DNA of 64,000 nucleotides from Mesorhizobium sp. B2-7-2 (lineage in GTDB: Bacteria; Pseudomonadota; Alphaproteobacteria; Rhizobiales; Rhizobiaceae), in the NCBI RefSeq assembly GCF_006440775.1, contig NZ_VFTZ01000006.1, forward strand, positions 62,001 to 126,000, in the 5' to 3' direction. Below the pieces are notes generated by a model. The model was given only the letters and a program-made list of their open reading frames with translations, searched no databases and was not told where the DNA came from. A program made the translations under genes and the position numbers. Shown one piece after another: positions 8,527 to 16,907 of this stretch (positions within the stretch are counted from its first letter, which is position 1; each line of letters starts with the position of its first letter).

Positions 8527-9774
8527 ATGTTTGCAACCTACAGACCGATCCTCTCGCTGCTGCGCGGCACCGCGTTCCTGCTCGCCGCATCCGGCCTGCA
8601 CGGTCTGCTCCTGCCGCTGCGCGGCCAGGTGGAAGGCTTTTCGACCGCATCGCTCGGCCTGATGGGCACGGCCTGGGCCGGCGGCTTCGTTGCCGGCTGC
8701 TTCTTCGCACCGCGTCTCGTGCGCCGCGCCGGCCATGTCAGGGCTTTCGGCGCCTTCGCCGCGTCGGGCGCGATCGTCGCGCTGCTCACCGGCCTCATCA
8801 TCGACGAATATGTCTGGATCCTTTTGCGCGCCTTCACCGGCTTCACCATGGCCGGCGCCTTCATGGTGATCGAGAGCTGGCTTAACGAGAAGGCCACCAA
8901 CGAGAACCGCGGCACCGTCTTCGGCCTCTATATGATGGTCACCTATGCCTCGATCATGGGCGGCCAGATGATCGTCGCCGGCGGCGATGTGCGGTCAGCC
9001 TCGCTGTTCATGATCACCGGCATCCTGTTTTGCCTGTCGCTCATTCCGACGGCCGTGTCGACGCAGTCGCATCCCAAGCCCCTGCAGGACGTCAAGCTCG
9101 ACGTCAAAGGCCTTTACGCCAACTCGCCGGTATCGGCGGTGGCCTGCCTCCTGATCGGCATCGCCAACGGTGCCTGGGGCACGCTGGGCGCCGTCTATGG
9201 CGCGCGCGTCGGCATATCGACCGCCGAGATCGCGCTGATGATGAGCCTGGTGGTCATTTCCGGTGCCGCCATGCAGCTACCGGCCGGGCGCCTATCGGAT
9301 ACAACCGATCGGCGCTTCGTGCTGGCCGGCGCGGCCTTCGGCGCAGCCCTGGTCGCGATGCTGATCTTCCTGATCGCACCGCGTTCGGGCGTCTTCATCA
9401 TCGTGATGACCGCCGCCTATGGCGCCTTCGCCTATACGCTCTATTCGATCGCCGTCGCGCATGCCAACGACCACGCCCGCTCCGAGGACTTCGTCAAGGT
9501 CTCGGGCGGTCTGCTCTTGCTCTACGGCTTTGGCACGATGATCGGCCCGCTTTTGGCCGCGGCATTGATGGGCTCGGTGCGTCCGGAGGGGCTTTTCCTG
9601 GCAACCGCGCTCGCGCATCTCAGCCTCGCCGGCTACACGCTGCTGCGCATCCGCGCCCGCGCGCCGGTGCCGATCGAAGACCGCGATGCCTTCAAGACGC
9701 AGCCCGCGGACCGCGCGGTCACGCCCGAGGCCACGCGGCTCGATCCGCGCAGAAAGGTTGAAACCGATAGTTGA
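8527..9774 (+). CDS. MFS transporter (YcaD-like)
   Basis: A 415-residue major facilitator protein of the inner membrane with about 12 hydrophobic helices in two six-helix bundles. It includes AGGFVAGCFFAPRLVRRAGH (loop 2-3 motif region) and the conserved central loop SHPKPLQDVKLDVKGLYANSP. The sequence resembles the YcaD subgroup, whose substrates are not known. The tail (RIRARAPVPIEDRDAFKTQP and onward) is cytoplasmic. The ribosome site before ATG 8527 is weak (CCCGGATCAAGCG), so the start is less certain than the gene. An ArsR-type regulator begins 32 bp after it and may control it. Confidence 0.88.
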   Translation: MFATYRPILSLLRGTAFLLAASGLHGLLLPLRGQVEGFSTASLGLMGTAWAGGFVAGCFFAPRLVRRAGHVRAFGAFAASGAIVALLTGLIIDEYVWILLRAFTGFTMAGAFMVIESWLNEKATNENRGTVFGLYMMVTYASIMGGQMIVAGGDVRSASLFMITGILFCLSLIPTAVSTQSHPKPLQDVKLDVKGLYANSPVSAVACLLIGIANGAWGTLGAVYGARVGISTAEIALMMSLVVISGAAMQLPAGRLSDTTDRRFVLAGAAFGAALVAMLIFLIAPRSGVFIIVMTAAYGAFAYTLYSIAVAHANDHARSEDFVKVSGGLLLLYGFGTMIGPLLAAALMGSVRPEGLFLATALAHLSLAGYTLLRIRARAPVPIEDRDAFKTQPADRAVTPEATRLDPRRKVETDS

Positions 9775-9806
9775 GATTCGCGAGACTTTGCCTCACAAAT
9801 AAAGGC

Positions 9807-10082
9807 ATGATGTTTTCTGACGCCTTTATGGCGATAGCCGATCCCAACCGGCGCCATCTCTTGGAAGAACTCCGGCGCGGCCCGAAGACGGTGAACGAAT
9901 TGGCCGCCGGATTGCCCGTCTCACGCCCAGCGGTTTCCCAGCATCTGAAGGTCCTGCTGGACGCCGGCCTGGTCAACGCCAAGCCCGAAGGCACGAGGCG
10001 CGTCTATACCGTCAGCAGCGCCGGCTTCCTCAGGCTCAACATCTGGCTCGATCAGTTCTGGGAAACGGCGCCGGGAGAATAG
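9807..10082 (+). CDS. ArsR family winged-helix regulator
   Basis: A 91-residue protein that is almost entirely an ArsR-type HTH: MMFSDAFMAIADPNRRHLLE then ELRRGPKTVNELAAGLPVSR and PAVSQHLKVLLDAGLVNAKP. The recognition helix is SRPAVSQHLKVLLDAG. No clustered Cys/His metal site is present, so it is more like the SRPBCC-associated ArsR group than the metal sensors. ATG 9807 (or 9810) follows AAAGG; a TTG at 9771 overlapping the MFS stop would be a weaker start. It sits just behind the MFS transporter and may regulate that unit. Confidence 0.85.
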   Translation: MMFSDAFMAIADPNRRHLLEELRRGPKTVNELAAGLPVSRPAVSQHLKVLLDAGLVNAKPEGTRRVYTVSSAGFLRLNIWLDQFWETAPGE

Positions 10083-10246
10083 TCTTTGACGCGCTTTGGC
10101 CGGAGGCCTCAAGGCGCCGTCTGCAGGGCTGCGCCGAGCGGGTCATGAGCGCCGGCATCTTGCCGGTCGGCGACACCTTCAGGAAGGCCGCGCGAAGCTT
10201 CATCGCCGGGGTCGGCGATGACGGTTAAGCCGGCGTCTTGCCGGCG

Positions 10247-11074
10247 CTAGCCGTGTGCGGCGATGGCTTCGACGATCTGTGGCCAGTCGTTGCGATGCAG
10301 TTCGTGGCCACCGCCTTCGACCTTGACCAGCCTCGCGCCGGGAACGGCCTCGACCAGAGCTTGGCCATGCTCGATCGGGAAGAGCGGGTCAGCGGTGCCG
10401 TGGATGACGAGCAACGGCACGCGAAGATCCCGCACCGTCCGCTGCGGGCCGCCGCCCTTGAGCAGGAAATGATTGGTCGCGCTGGCCAGCCCACCGGAGC
10501 GGTCGTAATCCTCCTCGATCATCTTGCGCGTCCGCCCCTCGTCGAACGGATGGTGAGTGCTGGCAATCGCACGGGCGTCCTTGACCATGAAGTCGATCAC
10601 CTGCTCCCGATTCGACCAGTCGACATTGCCGCCTTCGGCAGAGTGCTGCTTGTAGGCTTCGGTCGTTCCGGGCAGGACGGATGTATCGACGCCAAGCGGC
10701 GAACAGGAGATCACGGTGAGCGCGCTGACGCGTTCGGGATATTTCAGCGCCACGCTCTGCGCGAGCATGCCGCCCATCGACATGCCGGCGACATGCGCCT
10801 TGGCGACGCCATGGTCGTCGAGCACGCGCATGGCGTCGCCCACCATGTCCTCGAATGTGTAGGGCGGCGCGCCCGGCGGATATTTGGTCGATAGGCCTGT
10901 GTCGCGGTTGTCGTAGCAGATAACGAAGCGGCCACGCCCGGCAAGCTGCCGGCAGAAGGGTTCGGGCCACCACAGCATCGAAGCCATGGCGCCCATGATC
11001 AAAAGGATCGCTGGATCTTTCGGACTGCCGAAGCTTTCCGAAACGATGTCGGGGCGCTGCGCTGCGGTGGTCAT
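10247..11074 (-). CDS. Alpha/beta hydrolase
   Basis: A 275-residue alpha/beta-hydrolase, cytoplasmic, probably an esterase or C-C bond hydrolase. Visible: oxyanion/strand region AILLIMGAMASMLWWPE, the nucleophile elbow GMSMGGMLAQ (Ser about 115), acid residue in GTADPLFP and the histidine in GGGHELHRNDWPQI. GGAGGAG lies 3 bases before ATG 11074, which fixes the start against the longer frame from 11134. The gene is divergent from an HxlR regulator with an 86-bp intergenic region, a classic regulator/target pair. It ends in a short GCCGGC hairpin (10231-10247). Confidence 0.88.
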   Translation of the reverse strand: MTTAAQRPDIVSESFGSPKDPAILLIMGAMASMLWWPEPFCRQLAGRGRFVICYDNRDTGLSTKYPPGAPPYTFEDMVGDAMRVLDDHGVAKAHVAGMSMGGMLAQSVALKYPERVSALTVISCSPLGVDTSVLPGTTEAYKQHSAEGGNVDWSNREQVIDFMVKDARAIASTHHPFDEGRTRKMIEEDYDRSGGLASATNHFLLKGGGPQRTVRDLRVPLLVIHGTADPLFPIEHGQALVEAVPGARLVKVEGGGHELHRNDWPQIVEAIAAHG

Positions 11075-11101
11075 CTGCTCCTCCATTCCGCTTGCATTTT
11101 G

Positions 11102-11147
11102 CAATTGGTTGCACGATAATAAAACCGATATCATAATGCAACTGGTT
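11102..11147. promoter_or_regulatory. Candidate operator between hydrolase and HxlR gene
   Basis: Within this AT-rich intergenic stretch, CAATTGGTT (11102-11110) is repeated as CAACTGGTT (11139-11147), and GTTGCA (11109-11114) is inverted as TGCAAC (11137-11142). The arrangement suits a dimeric HxlR protein controlling both divergent genes. Confidence 0.4.
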
Positions 11148-11160
11148 TTTGGAGATCGTT

Positions 11161-11679
11161 ATGTCCGCCGAGCATCGATCCGGCTGCCCGATCAATCTGT
11201 CGCTCGAGGTCTTTGGCGACCGCTGGAGCCTGATCATCCTGCGCGACATGATCTTCGGCGGCAGGCGCCATTTTCGCGAGTTGCTCAACGGCTCGCTGGA
11301 AGGCATTGCCTCCAACATCCTGGCCGACCGGCTGAAGCGGCTGATGGAGCTCGGCCTGCTGACCAAGGCCGACGACCCCAGTCACAAGCAGAAGGCGATC
11401 TACAGCCTCACGGAGATGGCGATCACGCTGGTGCCGATCATGGCGCAGCTCGGGGCCTGGGGACGCGTCTGGCTGCCGGTTACGGAAGAATTGTCGATCC
11501 GAGCCGAGCTGCTCGAAAAGGGCGGTCCGCCGCTATGGGACCAATTCATGGACGAACTGCGTCACGAGCATCTGGGCGCGCCACCCAAGACCCCGCCGGG
11601 CACGCCGACCGTGCGCCAGCAACTGCGCGCTGCCTACGAGGAAGTGGTCGCACGAAAAGCTGAGGCTACTGTGGATTGA
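11161..11679 (+). CDS. HxlR family transcriptional regulator
   Basis: A 172-residue regulator beginning MSAEHRSGCPINLSLEVFGD RWSL; the opening 'C-P-I-x-x-x-L-E-V-F-G-D-R-W-S-L' is diagnostic of HxlR. The winged helix covers about residues 10-100, with HFRELLNGSLEGIASNILADRL as the recognition region. The cysteine near residue 9 is the position used for redox sensing in related regulators. Ribosome site GGAGATCGTT is immediately before ATG 11161. It is divergent from the alpha/beta hydrolase, its probable target. Confidence 0.9.
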   Translation: MSAEHRSGCPINLSLEVFGDRWSLIILRDMIFGGRRHFRELLNGSLEGIASNILADRLKRLMELGLLTKADDPSHKQKAIYSLTEMAITLVPIMAQLGAWGRVWLPVTEELSIRAELLEKGGPPLWDQFMDELRHEHLGAPPKTPPGTPTVRQQLRAAYEEVVARKAEATVD

Positions 11680-11725
11680 CCGCTTTCGTACCGGGGATTT
11701 GGAGATTAGCCGGAACGTTCCTCGC

Positions 11726-11857
11726 ATCCATTCCGTGACTTCGAAGCGTTGCTGCGCGCAGAATTCTGCTCCGTTGCACTCCTTGGCGAAGGTAACGGCA
11801 TGGATTCCAGGGTCTTCGCGACGGAGCTACGCTCCTGCTTCGCCCTGGAATGACGAC
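11726..11857. repeat. Composite extragenic palindromic repeat (GTCATTC...GAATGAC family), left arm lost
   Basis: Carries the core CATTCCGTGAC, GCGCAGAATTCTGC and the complete right-hand palindrome ATTCCAGGG...CCCTGGAAT. Full copies lie at 33669-33879, 48991-49149 and 62277-62459. Here the left palindrome is missing. Confidence 0.75.
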
Positions 11858-11867
11858 ATTGGAAGAC

Positions 11868-12269
11868 CTAATTCAAATTGATATCCCGGCTGGCCGACCG
11901 CATCGACACCGAGAAGCCGGCCAGCACGTCGAACAGCGCGATGACCATCAGCGTGAAGAAGACGGAGTGCGCCGCGCCTTTCACCAGCAGGAATTCGACC
12001 AGGAAGGCGATGAAGACCAGCGTCGACAAAAGATGATCGAGGATCGAGGCGTTGGTGGTGCGCACCGATTTTGAGATCTCGACGAACAGGAAGATCAGCC
12101 CGATCAGCACCATCAGGCCACCGAGCGTCATCGAGAACACGCCGCCCGACATCATGCGGAAGGAGAACATCTCGGTCGTCCAGGGATCGTCGCCGCCGCC
12201 GAACAATCCGAGCAGGCCGAGATTGTAGAGGACGAAAGGCACGATCAGCAGCGGGATGGCACCGAACAT
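11868..12269 (-). CDS. Small integral membrane protein, unknown function
   Basis: A 133-residue protein beginning MFGAIPLLIVPFVLYNLGLL. Hydrophobic segments near residues 3-22, 40-62, 75-98 and 100-120 predict four membrane helices. Between the first two lies GGGDDPWTTEMFSFRMMSGG. No recognised domain; similar proteins occur in rhizobia. The start is placed at ATG 12269 because GGAG lies 9 bases upstream; the longer frame to 12326 adds a non-hydrophobic, unlikely N-terminus. It lies downstream of rpmF on the same strand but behind the rpmF terminator. Confidence 0.65.
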   Translation of the reverse strand: MFGAIPLLIVPFVLYNLGLLGLFGGGDDPWTTEMFSFRMMSGGVFSMTLGGLMVLIGLIFLFVEISKSVRTTNASILDHLLSTLVFIAFLVEFLLVKGAAHSVFFTLMVIALFDVLAGFSVSMRSASRDINLN

Positions 12270-12446
12270 CTGGGCGACTCCAATGGGGCACCCTTTTTGT
12301 AAAATCCGTGGCAGGCGCGCCGTCAAGGCTTTTCGCCGGCGGCGGCGAACACGCTCTAAGACCTAATGAAATAACAATGTCAGCCGGTTGTCCGGCTTTT
12401 CTGCACCCTGCGAGGCCCAGGCCTCCATCAACCAAGGGCCGCACGC

Positions 12447-12474
12447 AAAAAGACCGGCCAAAGGCCGGTCTTTT
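12447..12474 (-). terminator. Terminator after rpmF
   Basis: AAAAGACCGGCC-AAA-GGCCGGTCTTTT is a perfect hairpin with U runs on either strand, 27 bp past the rpmF stop codon. Confidence 0.9.
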
Positions 12475-12500
12475 GAAACGTCACGAACCGCGGAAGCTTC

Positions 12501-12683
12501 TCAGCTTTCCTTCGGCTCAAGAACCTGGCGGCCGCGATACATGCCGGTCTTCAGGTCGATGTGATGCGGGCGGCGCATTTCGCCGGAATTTTTGTCCTCG
12601 ACATAGGTCGGGGCCTTGAGCGCGTCGGCCGAGCGGCGCATGCCGCGCTTCGACGGAGAGGTTTTTCTTTTTGGAACGGCCAT
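12501..12683 (-). CDS. rpmF: 50S ribosomal protein L32
   Basis: A 60-residue L32, [20 protein letters not shown] then [20 protein letters not shown] and [20 protein letters not shown]. The N-terminal [22 protein letters not shown] signature is characteristic. The zinc-binding cysteine pairs found in some L32 proteins are absent, so this is the zinc-free form. Single-gene unit with a strong terminator; about 150 bp of promoter-containing DNA separates it from mtgA upstream. Confidence 0.97.
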   Translation of the reverse strand: MAVPKRKTSPSKRGMRRSADALKAPTYVEDKNSGEMRRPHHIDLKTGMYRGRQVLEPKES

Positions 12684-12836
12684 GGATATGCTCCACTACA
12701 TGGTCAAAATGCCTCGGCAACCCTCGCGAAAGGGCCGCATCGAGGCCATAATCTGAGAAAGTCGGGTGCCTATACACGCCTTGCGCCGTTTTGGCCAGCG
12801 CCGGCGCGAATTTTTTTGAGCCGGCGCCGCTTCGTC

Positions 12837-13544
12837 CTACTCAAGGCAGCCGACATAGGCACCTGACCGACTGGCGCGCCGCTCGATCAACGAGGCCAGC
12901 CGCCGCAGGCCCGGTCCCGGCCTGGCGGGATTGCGCGCGATCGGGTTGGGCAGGCTGACGGCAAGCAGCGCCGCCTGCCTTCGCGACAATTGCTTGGCAG
13001 AGACGCCGAAATGATGCCGGGCGGCGGCCTCGATGCCGTAGATGCCCGGCCCCCATTCGGCGATGTTGAGATAGATTTCCATGATCCGCCGCTTCGACAT
13101 CACAGCATCGAAATAGACGGCCAGGGGCAGCTCGACCACCTTGCGCACGCTGCCCAATGGCCGCGACCACAGAAAAAGGTTCTTCACCGTCTGCATGGTG
13201 ATGGTGGAGGCGCCGCGCGTCGCCTCGCCGGCCAGCGCGTCGTCGACCACGCCGCGCAACTCGCCCAGATCGACGCCGCGATGAAAGCAGAACTGCCCGT
13301 CCTCCGACATGATCACCGAATGCGCGAGCACCGGCGCCACGTCATCGATCGACACCCAGCGCCGGTCGTAGCCGGAAAAAGTCACGAGGTCCTTCAGCAT
13401 CAGCGTCGAGACCGGATGCACGAAGGGTGGCAGATAAAGGAAGGTGAGCACGACCGGTATGACCGCCAGCACGAGCGCCACGACCAGGCAACGCCGGCCA
13501 AGCCGCTTGAGACCGGCGCGGTTCAGGCGCCGACGTCGCGCCAT
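12837..13544 (-). CDS. mtgA: Monofunctional biosynthetic peptidoglycan transglycosylase
   Basis: A 235-residue glycosyltransferase family 51 enzyme that polymerises lipid II into glycan strands at the outer face of the inner membrane. After a basic N-terminus ([17 protein letters not shown]) there is one membrane anchor, [20 protein letters not shown] (about residues 18-38). Catalytic motifs are [13 protein letters not shown] (with the key Glu), [16 protein letters not shown] and [20 protein letters not shown]. No transpeptidase domain follows. Longer starts (TTG 13643, ATG 13619) would overlap the divergent synthase gene; AAGGG before ATG 13544 supports the shorter form. Confidence 0.93.
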   Translation of the reverse strand: MARRRRLNRAGLKRLGRRCLVVALVLAVIPVVLTFLYLPPFVHPVSTLMLKDLVTFSGYDRRWVSIDDVAPVLAHSVIMSEDGQFCFHRGVDLGELRGVVDDALAGEATRGASTITMQTVKNLFLWSRPLGSVRKVVELPLAVYFDAVMSKRRIMEIYLNIAEWGPGIYGIEAAARHHFGVSAKQLSRRQAALLAVSLPNPIARNPARPGPGLRRLASLIERRASRSGAYVGCLE

Positions 13545-13672
13545 GTCCAGCCCTTCGCTTTCATATTCGACGATCGGTTCCGTCAAGCCGTCCCACCCGT
13601 GCCTCGCCTCCTCCGGCATAAAGGCGCGAGCCTGCTTGCGCAATGTCTGAGTGTCGGCTACCGCTCCCGGCC

Positions 13673-14590
13673 ATGGGCAAAGACGACCAGATCGCCTTCG
13701 AATCCGCGCTTTTCATGCGCGCCGCCGCGGTCGAGACCGAGCTGCGGCGGATCCTCGACGCGCGTCCGCTCACCAGCGAGATCGTGCGGCCGGAGCGCCT
13801 GATGGCGGCCATGCGCCATGGCGTGCTCAATGGCGGCAAGCGGCTGCGGCCTTTTCTGGTCATGGAAAGTGCCGCGCTGTTTTCGGCCGAGAGCGAGGCG
13901 GCGCTGCGCGTCGCCGCGGCGCTGGAATGCGTGCATTGCTACTCGCTCATCCATGACGACCTGCCTTCCATGGACGACGACGATTTGAGGCGCGGCCAGC
14001 CGACGGTGCACAGGGCCTTCGACGAGGCGACCGCGATCCTCGCCGGCGACGCGTTGCTGACCTTGGCCTTCGACCTCGTCGCCGACGAAGCGACCGCGCT
14101 GTCGGCGGAGCGCCGCGCCACCCTGGTTCTCGCCCTTGCTCGTGCGGCCGGTGCCGGCGGCATGGTCGGCGGCCAGATGCTGGACCTGGAAGCCGAGCGC
14201 GAACGGCCGGACGAGGCGGGCATCATCACGCTGCAGGCGATGAAGACCGGCGCGCTGATCCGCTTCGCCTGCGAGGCCGGCGCGATCGTCGCCGGCGCGC
14301 CTCCTGCCGACCGCGAGCGGCTGGCGGAATTCGGCTCGGCGATCGGCCTTGCCTTCCAGCTCGCCGACGACCTGCTCGACCTGACCGCCGACGCAAAGCA
14401 GATGGGCAAGGCGACGAACAAGGATGCGGCCGCCGGCAAGGCGACGCTCGCAGCACTGCACGGACCAGACTGGGCGCGCGGTCAGCTCCACGGCCTGATC
14501 GAACAGGCGCATGCGCTGCTCGAGCCCTACGGCGAAGCGGCTGAGCTGCTCAAGCAAGCGGCGACCTTCGTGGCGACGCGCAGCAACTGA
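13673..14590 (+). CDS. ispA: Geranyl/farnesyl diphosphate synthase
   Basis: A 305-residue short-chain polyprenyl synthase that condenses isopentenyl diphosphate with allylic diphosphates to make farnesyl diphosphate for ubiquinone, undecaprenol and hopanoids. The first Asp-rich motif [14 protein letters not shown] (about 94-107) and the second, [12 protein letters not shown] (about 228-239), bind Mg-diphosphate; GGKRLRPFL near residue 60 is the usual IPP site. The 4-residue spacing in the first motif suits the bacterial FPP synthase type. ATG 13673 gives the usual length; 13643 would overlap a longer mtgA. It is divergent from mtgA. Confidence 0.92.
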   Translation: MGKDDQIAFESALFMRAAAVETELRRILDARPLTSEIVRPERLMAAMRHGVLNGGKRLRPFLVMESAALFSAESEAALRVAAALECVHCYSLIHDDLPSMDDDDLRRGQPTVHRAFDEATAILAGDALLTLAFDLVADEATALSAERRATLVLALARAAGAGGMVGGQMLDLEAERERPDEAGIITLQAMKTGALIRFACEAGAIVAGAPPADRERLAEFGSAIGLAFQLADDLLDLTADAKQMGKATNKDAAAGKATLAALHGPDWARGQLHGLIEQAHALLEPYGEAAELLKQAATFVATRSN

Positions 14591-14657
14591 ACGGTGGCGC
14601 AGGCCGGCGGCCATTGCCGAAGCCGACAACGGCTCCGATTGTTCGCCATATTCGAAT

Positions 14658-14700
14658 ACTGCTGTCGATGGCCGGGTGATTATCCGGCATCCGCAGCAGT
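14658..14700. repeat. Nested inverted repeat after ispA
   Basis: ACTGCTG (14658-14664) pairs with CAGCAGT (14694-14700), and an inner GCCGG pairs with CCGGC. There is no T run. It could be a transcript-end structure for ispA or a small palindromic element. The remaining part of the 212-bp gap before the tautomerase gene shows nothing recognisable. Confidence 0.4.
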
Positions 14701-14802
14701 CTATATCCGCTCCAGGACAACGAACGGACATCATCGGTCCGGTCGCTGACGCCTCACCGGCCCTCCATCCAGAGCCGTGAAATCCACCGGAAGGAACCTG
14801 GA

Positions 14803-15021
14803 ATGCCCTTTGCCAACTTCAAGATGCCCGAGGCCGCCCTCACAAAAGCGCAGAAGGAAGACCTCGTCCACAAGACCACGCAGATGTTCGTCGACTATTT
14901 CGGCGAAGCTGTACGCCCCTACACCATGGTGCTGATCGAGGAAGTTCGCGACGGAGGCTATGGCCGCGCCGACGAGGTCTTCATTCTTCCCGACGCCTAC
15001 CGGGCCGAGGATAGTGCCTGA
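14803..15021 (+). CDS. Tautomerase family protein (4-oxalocrotonate tautomerase-like)
   Basis: A 72-residue protein starting MPFANFKMPEAALTKAQKED. Removal of Met leaves Pro at the N-terminus, the general base in 4-OT-like tautomerases; YTMVLIEEVRDGGYGRADEV matches the second strand region of the fold. The family isomerises enol/keto acids or dehalogenates small acids; the substrate is not evident. AAGGAACCTGGA precedes ATG 14803. Its last 25 bp overlap the convergent hydrolase gene. Confidence 0.82.
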   Translation: MPFANFKMPEAALTKAQKEDLVHKTTQMFVDYFGEAVRPYTMVLIEEVRDGGYGRADEVFILPDAYRAEDSA

Positions 15022-16073
15022 CTTGAACCGGGCGAGTCGCTTGCCGAGCGGCACGCCCAACTTTCCGTGTCGGAGCCGATACTCGCTTTCCCTTGGATCA
15101 GCCCCCGGTTCGGCAAGCTCCGCAGGAAATCGATCATCGCGGCGTTGACCTCGTCCGGGCGCTCCTGCTGGGTCCAATGCCCGCAGCCGGGCAGCATCAG
15201 CGTATCGCGGATTTGCGGGACGAAGTTCCTGAGATTGGCCAACAGTTGATCCATGCCGGGGAAGGCGACCACAAGGTCACGGTCGCCCGCTGCGTAGAGA
15301 GCGGGAACCTTGATCCGCGCGCCGGCAAAGGGCGCCATCAGTTCCCAGTTGCGGTCGATGTTGCGGTACCAGTTGAGACCTCCGGCAAAGCCGGTGCGCC
15401 GGAACTCGCCGGCGTAGAAATCGCTGTCGCTTTCGCTGAGCCAGTGCGGCAGACTTGCAGGAACCTCGGCGGCTTGCAGGAGGCCTCCGCCGTGCGGGAC
15501 CATGGCAATTCTGGCGCCGCCGTCCGAAGCGTCTCCCGACACCGCATAAAGCATGGCGCGCACCGAGGCCCGCGGGTCCCGTTCCAGCTCCGCCTCGGCA
15601 ATGCCGGGTTGCTGGAAATAGAGCTGGTAGAACTGGGACTCCGCCGTTCGCGGCATGAGGCTGGTCGGACGCGCATTGCCGCGCGACCGGAACGGCACGC
15701 TGAGGCCGACGACGGCATGGAAGCGGTCCGGCCGTAGCAGCGCGGCATGCCAGGCCACCACCGCACCCCAGTCGTGGCCGACGATGACGGAGCTGGGGGC
15801 CTCGAGGGCGTCGAGAAGACCCACCATGTCGCCGACCAGATGAAAGAGCGTGTATTGGTCGATCGCTTCCGGCCGATCGCTCTTGCCGTAGCCTCGCATG
15901 TCGGGGGCGATGGCGCGGAAGCCCGCCGCCGCGAGCGCGCCCAGCTGATGCCGCCAGGAATACCAGGATTCAGGGAAGCCATGGCACAAAAGCACCACCG
16001 GCCCTTCGCCCTGCTCCGCGACGTTGAGGCGGATGCCGTTGGTCTCAACTATCCGCTGTATAGGTTCGCTCAC
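14997..16073 (-). CDS. Alpha/beta hydrolase, epoxide-hydrolase-like
   Basis: A 358-residue alpha/beta hydrolase of the epoxide hydrolase/haloalkane dehalogenase group. The oxyanion motif HGFPESWYSW (about 31-40), nucleophile elbow GHDWGAVVAW (Asp about 100, not Ser), the DRDLV acid region and GCGHWTQQERPDEV (His) are all present. An Asp nucleophile supports hydrolysis of an epoxide or C-halogen ester intermediate. The cap domain covers about 130-230. After the fold ends (MIDFLRSLPNRG) there are about 40 additional residues without family similarity, and this tail is what overlaps the tautomerase gene by 25 bp. Confidence 0.88.
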   Translation of the reverse strand: MSEPIQRIVETNGIRLNVAEQGEGPVVLLCHGFPESWYSWRHQLGALAAAGFRAIAPDMRGYGKSDRPEAIDQYTLFHLVGDMVGLLDALEAPSSVIVGHDWGAVVAWHAALLRPDRFHAVVGLSVPFRSRGNARPTSLMPRTAESQFYQLYFQQPGIAEAELERDPRASVRAMLYAVSGDASDGGARIAMVPHGGGLLQAAEVPASLPHWLSESDSDFYAGEFRRTGFAGGLNWYRNIDRNWELMAPFAGARIKVPALYAAGDRDLVVAFPGMDQLLANLRNFVPQIRDTLMLPGCGHWTQQERPDEVNAAMIDFLRSLPNRGLIQGKASIGSDTESWACRSASDSPGSSQALSSAR

Positions 16074-16317
16074 GGCCGCTTCTCATGCTCGCGTTCTACC
16101 TCTGATCAATGGCGAAAGGCCAGACGCCGCAACGGGTGGCCGAGCCAGCGGGGTGCCAAGTTTTGGAGGCGCGCATCTTCCATTGACTGTCTCAGGAGCG
16201 GTCGCGGCAGTCAATATCCGACATGGTCACGTAGCGCCACGGCGTCCACGCACTTGAATAGTTCTGGCGATGCGCGTCCATTCGTGCAGGATCGCTGACT
16301 GAGGAGGCGGGGAACCA

Positions 16318-16890
16318 ATGCTTAAGCTGCAAGCCTGGCTGGCCGATTATTGGGTCATCGGTGCGGGGTTCATGGCAGCATCGCTCATAGCGGCCGCGCC
16401 GGTCTTATCGCTTCCGCTGCCGGTGTTCCTGATCTTCCTGCACAGCCCGTTTTACATGGTCCATCAGGTCGAAGAGCACGCCGGCGACCGGTTCCGCAAA
16501 TTCGCGAACGAAAATGTCTTCGGCGGCCGTGACGCCCTTACCGTCGCCTCGGTTCTCGTCATCAACCTGCCGTTTGTCTGGGGCATCAACCTGCTGGCTC
16601 TTTATGCGGCATTCCTGTGGGGACCCGCCTGGGGCCTGGTTGCCCCCTATGTCATGATCGTGAACGCGCTCGCGCACCTCGTCACATCGGCGCGGCTCGG
16701 CAAATACAATCCCGGCCTCGTCACCAGCGTCATTTTGTTTTTGCCGCTGAGCGTCGTCACGATCTGGATGATCGGCCGGACGGAAGGTCTTGTCCCGCAA
16801 TTGATCGGCGCAGCTCTCGCGATCCTGCTTCACCTGGCGATCATTGCGGTCGTGGCCGCCCGATACCGCTCTCTCGTCGTCACCTCATAG
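16318..16890 (+). CDS. HXXEE domain membrane protein
   Basis: A 190-residue inner-membrane protein with about five hydrophobic segments. It carries HQVEEHAGDRF shortly after the second helix, the H-x-x-E-E signature that names the family; the third part includes VMIVNALAHLVTSARLGKYNPGL, a second family block with a conserved His. The paired His/Glu residues suggest a metal- or lipid-handling enzyme, but the function is not known. GAGGAGGCGG before ATG 16318 is a strong ribosome site. Convergent with the PAS kinase gene, 17 bp apart. Confidence 0.82.
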   Translation: MLKLQAWLADYWVIGAGFMAASLIAAAPVLSLPLPVFLIFLHSPFYMVHQVEEHAGDRFRKFANENVFGGRDALTVASVLVINLPFVWGINLLALYAAFLWGPAWGLVAPYVMIVNALAHLVTSARLGKYNPGLVTSVILFLPLSVVTIWMIGRTEGLVPQLIGAALAILLHLAIIAVVAARYRSLVVTS

Positions 16891-16907
16891 CATCTGCGGC
16901 GACGTCA

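Noticed and set aside
12123..12444. Alternative frame upstream of the small membrane protein at 11868
   Set aside because: The conserved, hydrophobic frame with a ribosome site is the one starting at 12269.
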